This document shows positions 6,967-13,177 of a stretch of 13,177 nucleotides of DNA, piece by piece. This DNA is from SG8-41 sp035620515 (GTDB lineage Bacteria; Pseudomonadota; Gammaproteobacteria; Burkholderiales; SG8-41). Position 1 is the first letter of the stretch. Each line of letters starts with the position of its first letter. Below the pieces are notes generated by a model, which was given only the letters and a program-made list of their open reading frames with translations, ran no database searches and was not told the DNA's origin. The DNA is taken from contig DASPGR010000242.1 of the NCBI GenBank assembly GCA_035620515.1, positions 1-13,177 of the forward strand, given 5' to 3'. The translations under genes and the position numbers were made by a program.

Positions 6967-8400
6967 ATGGTCGCAGCTGCCCATCCCGCAAATGCCCTGC
7001 CTTCCGGGTACGCCCTGAACGAGTACCGCATCGAGTCGGTGCTCGGCGCGGGCGGGTTCGGGCTCACCTATCTTGCGACCGACTCCAACCTCAATCTGAA
7101 GGTTGCGGTGAAGGAGTACCTGCCGGGGGAGTTTGCCTCGCGCAATCCGGACAGCTCCGTGCAGCCGCTCGAGGGAGCGGCCGGGGATTCATTTCAGTGG
7201 GGCCTGGAGCGCTTCCTCGACGAGGCGCGCACGCTCGCCTCGTTCCATCATCCGAACATCGTGCGCGTGATGCGGTTCTTCGAGGCGAACTGCACGGGCT
7301 ACATGGTGATGGAGTTCGTCGACGGCACACCGCTCGTCGACTGGATCGCGACGCGCCGTCCGCTCGCGCGACAACGCCTGTTGAGGATCATCGAGCCCCT
7401 GTTGAGCGGTCTCGATGTGATTCACCGGGCAGGCTTCCTCCACCGCGACATCAAGCCTGCGAACATCTACATCCGGGGCGACGGCAGCCCCGTGCTGCTC
7501 GACTTCGGCTCGGCGCGCCAGCTGGCCGGCGCCGCCGACCGTGAGCTGACCGCGATCGTGACCCCCGGCTACGCGCCTCTCGAGCAATATCACACTCACG
7601 GCAAACAGGGACCGTGGAGCGATCTCTATTCACTGGGCGGAGTGCTCTACTGGATGGTTACGGGCGGCAAGCCTCCGGAGGCTACAGCGCGCGTGCGTGA
7701 GGATGTCATGGTCCCCGCGGTACGCGCCGGGCTCTCCGGTGTGCATAGCCCTGAGCTCCTGATGGCCATCGACTGGGCGCTGAAGCCGCATGAAGGCGAA
7801 CGCCCGCAGACTGTGGACGAGTTCCGGCGCGCCCTCGCAGGAGAGCCGCCTGCCACAGCCTTCGACGGCACGGTACCGACGTGGTCCGCGCCCAGCTCCG
7901 TGACATCCCCGTCGGCGGCGAGGTCGCGCCCGAGTGGCGTGGTGTTCGACGCGGGCCTTCTCAAGTGGCTCGAAACGGAGCTGGCGAAGCACATCGGCCC
8001 CATCTCGACGGTGGTGGTCAAGGAGGCCGCAAAGAGGGCCGCCACGGTCGACATGCTGTGCCAGGCCGTCGCAAAGGAAATCGTCGACGAGAAGGAGCGG
8101 GCCGCGTTCATCAGGAAGTTCGCCGCGAGCGACAAGTCAGGGCCGCCAACCCGTTCGATGCCCGCTGCCGACACCCGCCAGCCGACGAGCGCCCCGAAGC
8201 TTCCAGACGCGACGTTGCGGCAGGCGGAGATTTCGCTGGCCCAGTACATCGGCGCCATTGCCAAGCTCGTGGTCAAGCGTGCAGCGGCGCGGGCGCGCGA
8301 CGAGGCCGAGCTCTATCTCCTGATCGCCGACGAGATCAAGGATGTGAACGAGCGAAAGGCATTCATTCGCAAGGCGATCTCGGCCTCGCGCAGGCACTGA
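6967..8400 (+). CDS. soluble Hanks-type Ser/Thr protein kinase with two tandem C-terminal helical modules
   Basis: This 477-residue kinase has an intact catalytic core (about 15-285): GAGGFG loop, K49 in VAVKEYLP, E86, HRDIKPAN (159-166, D161), DFG (179-181) and PGYAPLEQY. It has no membrane span. After a Pro/Ser/Thr-rich linker come two copies of a ~51-residue helical module (335-385 and 420-470), each containing a YIG/HIG-I...VVK.A..RA core and ending in ER.AFIRK. By eye 25 of 51 positions are identical with no gap. They may be docking or dimerisation modules; I know no assigned function. ATG 6967 is chosen over an in-frame TTG at 6949, because GGAG lies 10 nt upstream of the ATG and a promoter candidate would place the RNA start next to the TTG. 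The gene begins 78 bp after the heme-HAMP gene, suggesting a sensor-kinase pair. Kinase 1 (222-1499) is a close paralogue in the catalytic domain only. Confidence 0.92.
   Translation: MVAAAHPANALPSGYALNEYRIESVLGAGGFGLTYLATDSNLNLKVAVKEYLPGEFASRNPDSSVQPLEGAAGDSFQWGLERFLDEARTLASFHHPNIVRVMRFFEANCTGYMVMEFVDGTPLVDWIATRRPLARQRLLRIIEPLLSGLDVIHRAGFLHRDIKPANIYIRGDGSPVLLDFGSARQLAGAADRELTAIVTPGYAPLEQYHTHGKQGPWSDLYSLGGVLYWMVTGGKPPEATARVREDVMVPAVRAGLSGVHSPELLMAIDWALKPHEGERPQTVDEFRRALAGEPPATAFDGTVPTWSAPSSVTSPSAARSRPSGVVFDAGLLKWLETELAKHIGPISTVVVKEAAKRAATVDMLCQAVAKEIVDEKERAAFIRKFAASDKSGPPTRSMPAADTRQPTSAPKLPDATLRQAEISLAQYIGAIAKLVVKRAAARARDEAELYLLIADEIKDVNERKAFIRKAISASRRH
7969..8121 (+). repeat. C-terminal module of kinase 2, copy 1
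   Basis: Encodes residues 335-385 (numbered from ATG 6967), starting LETELAKHIGPI and ending ERAAFIRKF. It aligns without gaps to the second copy 85 residues later, with 25 of 51 identities counted by eye. Conserved positions include the I-G-x-I turn, VVK-x-AA, RA, an EI-x-D stretch and ER-x-AFIRK. Confidence 0.75.
8224..8376 (+). repeat. C-terminal module of kinase 2, copy 2
   Basis: Encodes residues 420-470, starting AEISLAQYIGAI and ending ERKAFIRKA, close to the protein's C-terminus. It is the partner of copy 1 at an exact 85-residue spacing. The linker between the copies is Pro/Ala/Thr-rich and probably flexible. Confidence 0.75.
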
Positions 8401-8414
8401 AGGCGATCCGCCGT

Positions 8415-9293
8415 TCAGGTTTCCAGCAGGAAGTCGCGCACCACGGCGATCTGGTCCGCGGCCATCAGCATCGGCGCGTGCCCGATGCCGTCAAATTCCG
8501 CGAGCCTCGGGCGCGGCCCGCGCTGCGTCATTTGAACGGCGACGTCCCGTGGCAGCAGATCGGACTCCGCGCCTCGTAGGAGCAGGGTGGGGCAGGCAAT
8601 CCGGTCCCAGAATTCGAGGAGGTTCACGTCCTTGAGCGGACTCTTCTGGAAGGGCAGGCCGATCCGCGGGTCGTAGCTGAAGCCCCATGATCCGTCCGCG
8701 TGCTGCGTGGCAGTGTTGCGCGCGACATGGTCCCACTGCTCGTCGGTGAGCGGGCCGAATGGCGCCGAGACGATGCGCACGTAGGCGGCGAGCTCCGCGA
8801 AACTCGGAAAACGCGGATCCCTGCCCACGTGCTTGGCCAGTCGCGCGAGAGCGGCCTTTGGCACGACGATCCCGACGTCATTGATGACAAGGCGCTCGAT
8901 GGGTGAGCCCGGGCTTGCGGCAAGCATCATGCCGATGATGCCGCCCATGGATGTGCCGACCCAGCAAACGCGGCGCGCCCCTTCCCCGGCGGTGACGCGC
9001 GCGATCAAGGCCGCCATGTCGGAGCAGTACTGGGCGTAGGTATAGTCGAGCGCGTCGCGAAGCCACTCGCTTCTCCCACGGCCCACGACGTCCGGGCACA
9101 CCACGCGCAGCTCCGGCTGCAGGGCGCGCGCGAGCGTATCGAAGTCCCGGCTGCAGCGCGTGAGGCCATGGACGCAGATCACAACTGTCCGCGCGTCCGG
9201 ATTTCCCCACTCGACGTAGTGCATGCGGTGAAAGCCGCTCTTGCCGAGGCAGGGCAGCGTCCCTTCGCGCATGTCTGGCGGCTGTAACTGCAT
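8415..9293 (-). CDS. alpha/beta-fold hydrolase
   Basis: This 292-residue protein has the alpha/beta hydrolase signature: oxyanion HGL (42-44), the strand-4 region DVVGRGRSEW, nucleophile elbow GTSMGG with S115, an acidic candidate D245 in GAESDLLP, and catalytic His272 in GIGHAPML. All triad positions can be placed, so an esterase, lactonase or related hydrolase is expected. The substrate is not predictable. There is no signal peptide or membrane span, so it is probably cytoplasmic. The start at 9293 has no good Shine-Dalgarno, and M8 is an in-frame alternative. It follows the GIDE-domain gene by only 12 bp on the same strand, so translation is probably coupled within the lemA-GIDE-hydrolase operon. 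It converges with kinase 2 across a 14-bp gap that leaves no room for a classic terminator. Confidence 0.9.
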   Translation of the reverse strand: MQLQPPDMREGTLPCLGKSGFHRMHYVEWGNPDARTVVICVHGLTRCSRDFDTLARALQPELRVVCPDVVGRGRSEWLRDALDYTYAQYCSDMAALIARVTAGEGARRVCWVGTSMGGIIGMMLAASPGSPIERLVINDVGIVVPKAALARLAKHVGRDPRFPSFAELAAYVRIVSAPFGPLTDEQWDHVARNTATQHADGSWGFSYDPRIGLPFQKSPLKDVNLLEFWDRIACPTLLLRGAESDLLPRDVAVQMTQRGPRPRLAEFDGIGHAPMLMAADQIAVVRDFLLET

Positions 9294-9305
9294 GGACAGG
9301 GTGGA

Positions 9306-10193
9306 TTAAAACACGAAGAGCGAGGCGGTGCCGGCGCCGAGAAAGATGATCAGGTGGACGGCGCTCCAGAAGGCAAAGCGGCGTCCGAGCTTGTCGGGCA
9401 TCTCGTTGGCGAGCAGGAAAAGGCGCCCATCCCGGGGCTTGCGCAGCAGGTGCACGCCGTCGCGCACGCGAATTTCCGTGTGCTTTTGGCGCACTTCGCG
9501 CCGCGCCTGAAGGCGTGCGAGCTCCCACTCCTTCAAGTCGATGGCGCCGTCCCGATTGAGATCGAACCGCCCGTGAAGGACCGCCTGGTCCTGCTTCCAC
9601 TCCGAAAGCAGCGCGGTGAGGTCGGCTTTCTCGTCGAGCTCGGCACCGCCGCCCCCATGCGTCACGAACTCGCCGATCGCGTAAAGCGGGCCTTGCTCCA
9701 GGAGCAGCCATTCGGTATAGCGGTAGACGCCCTCGGTCCAGACCTGCTTGCGGCTGCAGAGGACCTCCGCACCCTCGGGAGAAATCACGCACCGGCCGGT
9801 GTCGTCGACCAGGAGGAAGTGGGCGACGCTGACCCCGCTGTCGATCTCTTTCCACTTGTCGTTCGACTCCTTTTGCTCGATGTAATAGCGAAACCAGCAG
9901 CACGGAAGGCCGGATAGCTTGCTGACGAGGGGTTCACCGGCGAGACGCTCGGAGCGTCCAAAGAGCTCGACATAGCCCTGCGCGGCGGATGCGACCTTGG
10001 AGGTCGGCAGATCGTGAATCTGGCGGTAGCGGCGATACGCGAGGACCCAGGCGACAAAACTGACGATCGCCACCAGGGCGAGCGCAAAGGGCCAGAGCCG
10101 GCCGCTGTCATCCTGGAATGCGACGATGAGTATGACGAGATGGAATGCGCTGGTCAGCCATTCCGACCTGCCGACACGAAATGCGCCGACCAT
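9306..10193 (-). CDS. GIDE-domain membrane protein with embedded EF-hand
   Basis: This 295-residue membrane protein has hydrophobic segments at about 13-26, 33-53 and 273-295. Between them lies a GIDE-type domain, recognised by DLPTSKVASAAQGYVEL and LSGLPCCWFRYYIE. This is the family that includes animal MULAN/MAPL, whose eukaryotic members add a C-terminal RING finger. No RING cysteine/histidine pattern exists here, so ubiquitin-ligase activity is not expected. A canonical EF-hand loop, DLNRDGAIDLKE, lies at 211-222 within the soluble part, with all Ca2+-ligand positions filled. This is an unusual addition and suggests calcium-dependent behaviour. The gene starts 25 bp after lemA and ends 12 bp before the hydrolase. 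LemA-GIDE pairs are a recurring bacterial arrangement linked with the cell envelope. Ribosome-binding support for the start is modest. Function is unknown beyond a membrane role. Confidence 0.85.
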   Translation of the reverse strand: MVGAFRVGRSEWLTSAFHLVILIVAFQDDSGRLWPFALALVAIVSFVAWVLAYRRYRQIHDLPTSKVASAAQGYVELFGRSERLAGEPLVSKLSGLPCCWFRYYIEQKESNDKWKEIDSGVSVAHFLLVDDTGRCVISPEGAEVLCSRKQVWTEGVYRYTEWLLLEQGPLYAIGEFVTHGGGGAELDEKADLTALLSEWKQDQAVLHGRFDLNRDGAIDLKEWELARLQARREVRQKHTEIRVRDGVHLLRKPRDGRLFLLANEMPDKLGRRFAFWSAVHLIIFLGAGTASLFVF

Positions 10194-10218
10194 CTCGACG
10201 CCGGGCTCCCGCGCAGAA

Positions 10219-10794
10219 TCAGGAGCTGAAGAGCTGCTTCATGTCGACGTCGGCTTTCTCAGCCTCGCGGAACTCGAGCAGCGCCGCCGGCTTGAAGTTG
10301 AACATGCCGGCGATGAGGGTGTCGGGGAACTGCTCGATGCGCACGTTGTTGACGTTGACCGACTCGTTGTAGAACTCGCGGCGGTCGGCGATCCCGTTCT
10401 CGAGGCTCGAGATGCGCGCCTGGAGCTGCTGGAAGCTCTGGTTGGTCTTGAGATCCGGGTAAGCCTCCGCCAGCGCGAAAAGGTGCCCGAGGGTCGCGCG
10501 CAGCGTGCCTTCCGCCTGCCCCAGCTCCGGGATGTTCTGCGCCTCGCGGGCGGCAAACACCCTCGAGCGCGCCTCCATCACCTTCTGCAGGGTCTCCTGC
10601 TCGAATTTCATGTACTGCTTGCAGGTCTCGACGAGCTTCGGCAGCTCGTCGTGGCGCTGCTTGAGCAGCACGTCGATATTGGCCCACGCCTTGGAGACGT
10701 TGTGCTTCAACTGGACGAGGTTGTTGTAGAGCATGGTCGCGTAGACCGCGATCACGAGCAGCACGCCCAGCACGATCATCGTCCCGATCCCCAT
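10219..10794 (-). CDS. lemA: LemA family membrane-anchored protein
   Basis: This 191-residue protein has the normal LemA length and layout. One N-terminal hydrophobic anchor spans about 4-22, followed by the family blocks YNNLVQLKHNVSKAWANIDV, LKQRHDELPKLVETCKQYM and FYNESVNVNNVRIEQFPDTL, then AGMFNFKPAALLEF. LemA proteins form a helical bundle facing the outside of the cytoplasmic membrane. Their biochemical role is not established, though they recur beside membrane peptidases or GIDE/TPM-domain proteins. The start ATG at 10794 has GGAG 7 nt upstream. The GIDE gene follows by 25 bp, so an operon is likely. An extended -10-like box lies upstream near 10826-10834. Confidence 0.95.
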   Translation of the reverse strand: MGIGTMIVLGVLLVIAVYATMLYNNLVQLKHNVSKAWANIDVLLKQRHDELPKLVETCKQYMKFEQETLQKVMEARSRVFAAREAQNIPELGQAEGTLRATLGHLFALAEAYPDLKTNQSFQQLQARISSLENGIADRREFYNESVNVNNVRIEQFPDTLIAGMFNFKPAALLEFREAEKADVDMKQLFSS

Positions 10795-10825
10795 CAGGTC
10801 TCTCCCGTCATGAGACTGGCGCCAT

Positions 10826-10834
10826 TCTATATCA
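10826..10834 (-). promoter_or_regulatory. candidate extended -10 element for the lemA operon
   Basis: On the minus strand the sequence is TGATATAGA (an extended TGn plus a TATAAT-like box), in the 83-bp gap between the DUF4139 gene and lemA. It would start RNA about 25 nt before the lemA ATG. No good -35 accompanies it, so the call is tentative. Read-through from the DUF4139 gene is also possible. Confidence 0.3.
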
Positions 10835-10877
10835 GCACCATGACGCGGGCATGGAACTTCCGCACACCGGTGTCGCG

Positions 10878-12386
10878 TTACCAGGAGTAGTGGACCGTGT
10901 AGCGCAGCACCGTTTCGCCCTCTGCGGCAACCCTGAGCGGAAAATGCACGGTGCGGGAGTCTTCCTTCTTGAACGCATGCGTTTTCTGGAGGATTTCCCA
11001 GTTGATCCAGCGGTAGAGGTTCTCCTTGACGATCACGGTCACGGCTTCCTTCTTGTGGTTGCGCAGCTTCACCTCGATCTCTTCGGTCATCGTCCGGCGC
11101 GAAGTGTCGACGCTGAAATTCACCTGCCGGCGCTCGCCTACCACGTCGAACGCGGAGCCGAGCTTCACGCGGACCTCTTCATTCTCCGGCGTATGGTCGA
11201 TCGCGTCCTCGCCGATGAATTCGAGCGTCGCGTCGGCCGGGTCGAGCTTGGATACGCGCATGCGTCCCGCCGGAAGCGGCCGGCCCATGTGGTTTCCCTT
11301 CGAGTTCCTGAATCCCAGGTAGACGTCCACCTTGCGGTTCATCTGGGTACCGAGGTTGCGATCCGTGACCGGATGCGGCCCGAACCCGTAGACCGGCGCA
11401 GCACCGTAGTAGACCAGGGTCTTCTCGCACGGCACGCCGCGTGCGACAGGAAAGAGCTCGATCTGCTTGGTGGAGTTGTCCGGCAGGGTGGTGGGCCGCC
11501 CGAGCGTGTAGAGGTGGTACTCGAAGAATGCCTTCTGCTCGAATCCCGCGGCGCGATCCTCCTGGGCCATGGCCCGCTTGGCGGCCACCGAGCTCGGCAG
11601 GTGCGCGGGGTGCGTTGCCCGCTGCACGTCTCCCGCAACGAGTTTGAGCTTGGCGTCAGCGTAGGTCGCGCCCGACTGATTGAGGATGCTCACCCAGGCG
11701 CCGATGTCGAGCGTGCACGCCGCCGTATTGGCGCCTTCCGAGTACTTCAGGTTGTAGTCCGCCCACCAGGCGATGCCCGTCGTCTGATACGAGACGCGCG
11801 CGCGGTGCGCGCCGGCATTTCTTGCGGACACGTCCCACACGAGCGTCGGCCGCGTGATGAGTCCGCCTGGCAGCTCGGGCAGCCTGACGCCGGCATTGTG
11901 GGGCAGGAGCTGGACGCTGCCATCTTCGCGCCGCAGCGTGAGGCCGCCGCGAGTGGAGAGCAGCGTTCCGGAAAACGACTCGACACCGGCTCCGCGCACC
12001 TGGTCCACCGAGATCGCCCGGTCGACGTAGCGCTCGAGCAGCTTCTGCGAGCTCACCAGGTCGAACTGGAAATTCTGCTCGACCACGCTGGTGCCGGCAG
12101 GATCGGTCAGGGACTCGAAACTGACGGTTGTCGGGTCGATCAGCGCCGCCACATCGGAGAAGCGCACGATATTGCGTCCCGTCTCGAGCGAGAGCGGGCG
12201 CTCGTGGCGCACCACTGCGTAGCCCGGGATGGCTTCCGGGCGCCCGCCGTTGCGGTAGAGATGGGGCGATATGGCCCCGGGCCTGGCGCTGCTGTAGATC
12301 GTGAGGGCATCGCCCCCGGCGCCAGCGGCGCTTCCCCAGGCAATTGAAAGGGCCACGGCAATGGCCGAGTTTCTGATCGAGTGCAT
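10878..12386 (-). CDS. DUF4139 domain-containing exported protein
   Basis: This 502-residue protein has an N-terminal signal peptide (MHSIRNSAIAVALSIAWGSA, likely cleaved after AGA at about residue 23), so it is periplasmic or envelope-located. The region with GIAWWADYNLKYSE, SILNQSGATYADAKLKLVAG and VKENLYRWINWEI matches DUF4139, a beta-rich domain of unknown function. The start at 12386 is chosen because AAGGAG lies 5 nt upstream and the product then begins directly with the signal peptide. An in-frame ATG 13 codons earlier (12425) lacks such support and would bury the signal peptide. It lies 83 bp before lemA on the same strand and may share transcription with the envelope genes lemA and GIDE. 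It is divergent from the LOG gene. No catalytic motif is visible, and its job is unknown. Confidence 0.88.
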   Translation of the reverse strand: MHSIRNSAIAVALSIAWGSAAGAGGDALTIYSSARPGAISPHLYRNGGRPEAIPGYAVVRHERPLSLETGRNIVRFSDVAALIDPTTVSFESLTDPAGTSVVEQNFQFDLVSSQKLLERYVDRAISVDQVRGAGVESFSGTLLSTRGGLTLRREDGSVQLLPHNAGVRLPELPGGLITRPTLVWDVSARNAGAHRARVSYQTTGIAWWADYNLKYSEGANTAACTLDIGAWVSILNQSGATYADAKLKLVAGDVQRATHPAHLPSSVAAKRAMAQEDRAAGFEQKAFFEYHLYTLGRPTTLPDNSTKQIELFPVARGVPCEKTLVYYGAAPVYGFGPHPVTDRNLGTQMNRKVDVYLGFRNSKGNHMGRPLPAGRMRVSKLDPADATLEFIGEDAIDHTPENEEVRVKLGSAFDVVGERRQVNFSVDTSRRTMTEEIEVKLRNHKKEAVTVIVKENLYRWINWEILQKTHAFKKEDSRTVHFPLRVAAEGETVLRYTVHYSW

Positions 12387-12470
12387 GTCAGCTCCTTCCG
12401 GGTTAAGAATGTGGCGTCCCTGCATTGAACGGAGGAGCGCGGCCGGTGGGGTTAAAAGGGGCGGGCCTGC

Positions 12471-12499
12471 GGGCGAATCGCTTAAAATCGCCCTTTTTT
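12471..12499 (+). terminator. terminator-like hairpin with T6 in the leader of the LOG gene
   Basis: GGGCGA (12471-12476) pairs perfectly with TCGCCC (12488-12493) around an 11-nt loop and is followed at once by TTTTTT (12494-12499). This is the form of a weak intrinsic terminator, placed 12 nt before the GTG start at 12512. The loop also holds TAAAAT (12483-12488), a 5 of 6 match to a -10 box but without a recognisable -35. The site could therefore be an attenuator, a terminator of upstream RNA, or simply promoter DNA. Confidence 0.45.
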
Positions 12500-12512
12500 C
12501 GGGGAAACCCCG
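12500..12512 (+). promoter_or_regulatory. hairpin abutting the LOG start codon
   Basis: C-GGGG-AAA-CCCC-G forms a 5-bp GC stem with a 3-nt loop. Its last pair uses the G of the GTG start codon at 12512. No Shine-Dalgarno is visible in front of this start, so the hairpin could hide the start site or replace a normal ribosome binding site. Confidence 0.4.
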
Positions 12513-13099
12513 TGAAGAGCGTTTGTGTCTTCTGCGGCTCCAATACCGGCAGGGGCGAGGCCTACGGCATGGCGGCCCGCGCGCTCGCAGAAGCCGTCGC
12601 GCGGCGCGGGCTGCGCCTCGTCTACGGTGGCGGAAGCATCGGATTGATGGGGGTGCTCGCCGAGGCCGCGCTGGCGGCCAACGGGCACGTGATCGGGGTC
12701 ACGCCCCGGCGCCTCCTCGAGCGCGAGGTCGTGCACAAGGGCCTGACCGAGCTGCATGTCGTCGAGACCCTGAACGAGCGCAAGACGCTGATGGCGGAGC
12801 TTGCCGATGCCTTCATCGCGCTGCCGGGAGGCATCGGCACGCTCGACGAAATGTTCGAGATGCTGTCCTGGAACCAGCTCGGGTTTCACTACAAGCCGTG
12901 CGGCCTGCTCGACGCAGCAGGCTACTTCGAGCGCCTCATGGCATTCCTTGACCATTCGGTCGCCGAGCGCTTCGTCACCCCGGAACATCGCTCGATGCTG
13001 ATCGTCGAGCGCGATCCGGATCGCCTGCTCATGCGGCTCGCGTCCGAGCCCCCGCCTCGCGTCAGCAAATGGCTGGATCGGGGCGACGCCGGCCGGTGA
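12512..13099 (+). CDS. LOG family protein (TIGR00730-type Rossmann fold nucleotide 5'-monophosphate phosphoribohydrolase)
   Basis: This 195-residue protein carries the LOG signatures: N-terminal MKSVCVFCGSNTG, GGGSIGLMG (39-47), ERKTLMAELADAFIALPGG and the PGGIGTLDE motif (105-113). In characterised members these residues form the catalytic and phosphate-binding site that cleaves the N-glycosidic bond of nucleoside 5'-monophosphates, releasing a base such as a cytokinin from its ribotide, or acting on AMP. Bacterial members may work in nucleotide salvage or housekeeping; which applies here cannot be told. Start: GTG 12512 gives the normal family length and N-terminus. ATG 12425 would add 29 residues with no family character and would translate through a terminator-like hairpin, so I reject it. 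The gene is divergent from the DUF4139 gene. Cytoplasmic, no membrane segments. Confidence 0.92.
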   Translation: MKSVCVFCGSNTGRGEAYGMAARALAEAVARRGLRLVYGGGSIGLMGVLAEAALAANGHVIGVTPRRLLEREVVHKGLTELHVVETLNERKTLMAELADAFIALPGGIGTLDEMFEMLSWNQLGFHYKPCGLLDAAGYFERLMAFLDHSVAERFVTPEHRSMLIVERDPDRLLMRLASEPPPRVSKWLDRGDAGR

Positions 13100-13145
13100 C
13101 GGCGGGAGCGGAGTTGGTAGCGTTTGCGCGTCATGACTGGAGTCG

Positions 13146-13177
13146 ATGTCTGAGGACCTGTCAGAGCTGAGGGGCAT
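13146..13177 (+). CDS. possible start of a further gene (truncated by window end)
   Basis: An ATG at 13146 opens a frame reading MSEDLSELRG to the window edge, 46 bp after the LOG gene. GGAG lies just 3 nt upstream, closer than ideal. Ten codons are too few to name a family. It is listed only because its position and direction fit a next gene in the same transcription unit. Confidence 0.25.
   Translation, partial: MSEDLSELRG

Noticed and set aside
8878..9903. 341-codon minus-strand frame across the hydrolase and GIDE genes
   Set aside because: It runs out of frame through two genes with firm domain signatures. The product is Arg/Pro/Ala-rich low-complexity sequence.
9306..10193. E3 ubiquitin ligase function for the GIDE protein
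   Set aside because: The name comes from eukaryotic members with a RING finger. No RING zinc-ligand pattern is present here.
10851..12347. 498-codon open frame on the plus strand opposite the DUF4139 gene
   Set aside because: It mirrors a well-supported gene with a signal peptide and strong Shine-Dalgarno. The product is Arg/His/Val-rich with no domain, as expected for antisense frames in GC-rich DNA.
12425..12511. Upstream ATG extension of the LOG protein
   Set aside because: It adds 29 residues unlike the family and crosses a terminator-like hairpin. The conserved N-terminus begins at GTG 12512.
12482..13177. 231-codon minus-strand frame opposite the LOG gene
   Set aside because: The LOG motifs on the plus strand are decisive, and the antisense product has no family features.

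Overview
The window is a GC-rich, densely packed bacterial chromosome segment with short intergenic gaps. It has a Gram-negative proteobacterial character: periplasmic c-type heme attachment, a LemA/GIDE membrane cluster and a DUF4139 secreted protein. Codon use and gene types suggest a betaproteobacterium (Burkholderiales- or Rhodocyclales-like), but that is inference and no rRNA or marker gene is present to settle it. I see no tRNA, rRNA, CRISPR array or intact mobile element.

Layout. (1) 2-1499, plus strand: the tail of an EF-hand protein, then a Hanks-type Ser/Thr kinase with one membrane span and a C-terminal EF-hand. (2) 1545-5361: a divergent pair, a class I methyltransferase (minus) with an odd hydrophobic N-terminus and a 935-residue winged-helix/ATPase/helical-repeat regulator (plus). 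This pair sits between the two signalling blocks and looks like an independent regulator-target cassette. (3) 5362-5554: a gene-free gap with a perfect 9-bp palindrome. (4) 5555-5923, minus: a small DUF1992 (DnaJC28-like) protein with a TTG start. (5) 6013-8400, plus: a membrane-anchored c-heme (Tll0287/DUF3365-like) HAMP protein with no output domain, followed by a second, soluble Hanks kinase that carries two tandem copies of a ~51-residue helical module. (6) 8415-12386, minus: DUF4139 exported protein, LemA, a GIDE-domain membrane protein with an EF-hand, and an alpha/beta hydrolase, closely spaced and probably partly co-transcribed. (7) 12512-13099, plus: a LOG-family nucleoside-5'-monophosphate phosphoribohydrolase with a structured leader. 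A possible further gene starts at 13146.

How the parts may work together. Two features stand out. First, a heme-HAMP sensor protein ending at its HAMP domain is followed at once by a Ser/Thr kinase without a membrane span. This suggests a two-gene redox or ligand-sensing phosphorylation system in which the HAMP protein signals to the kinase in trans. Second, canonical EF-hand loops occur in three otherwise unrelated proteins (the partial first gene, kinase 1, the GIDE protein). This hints at calcium-responsive envelope signalling. The two kinases are clear paralogues with different C-terminal ends. All functional links between neighbours are inferred from position and domain content.
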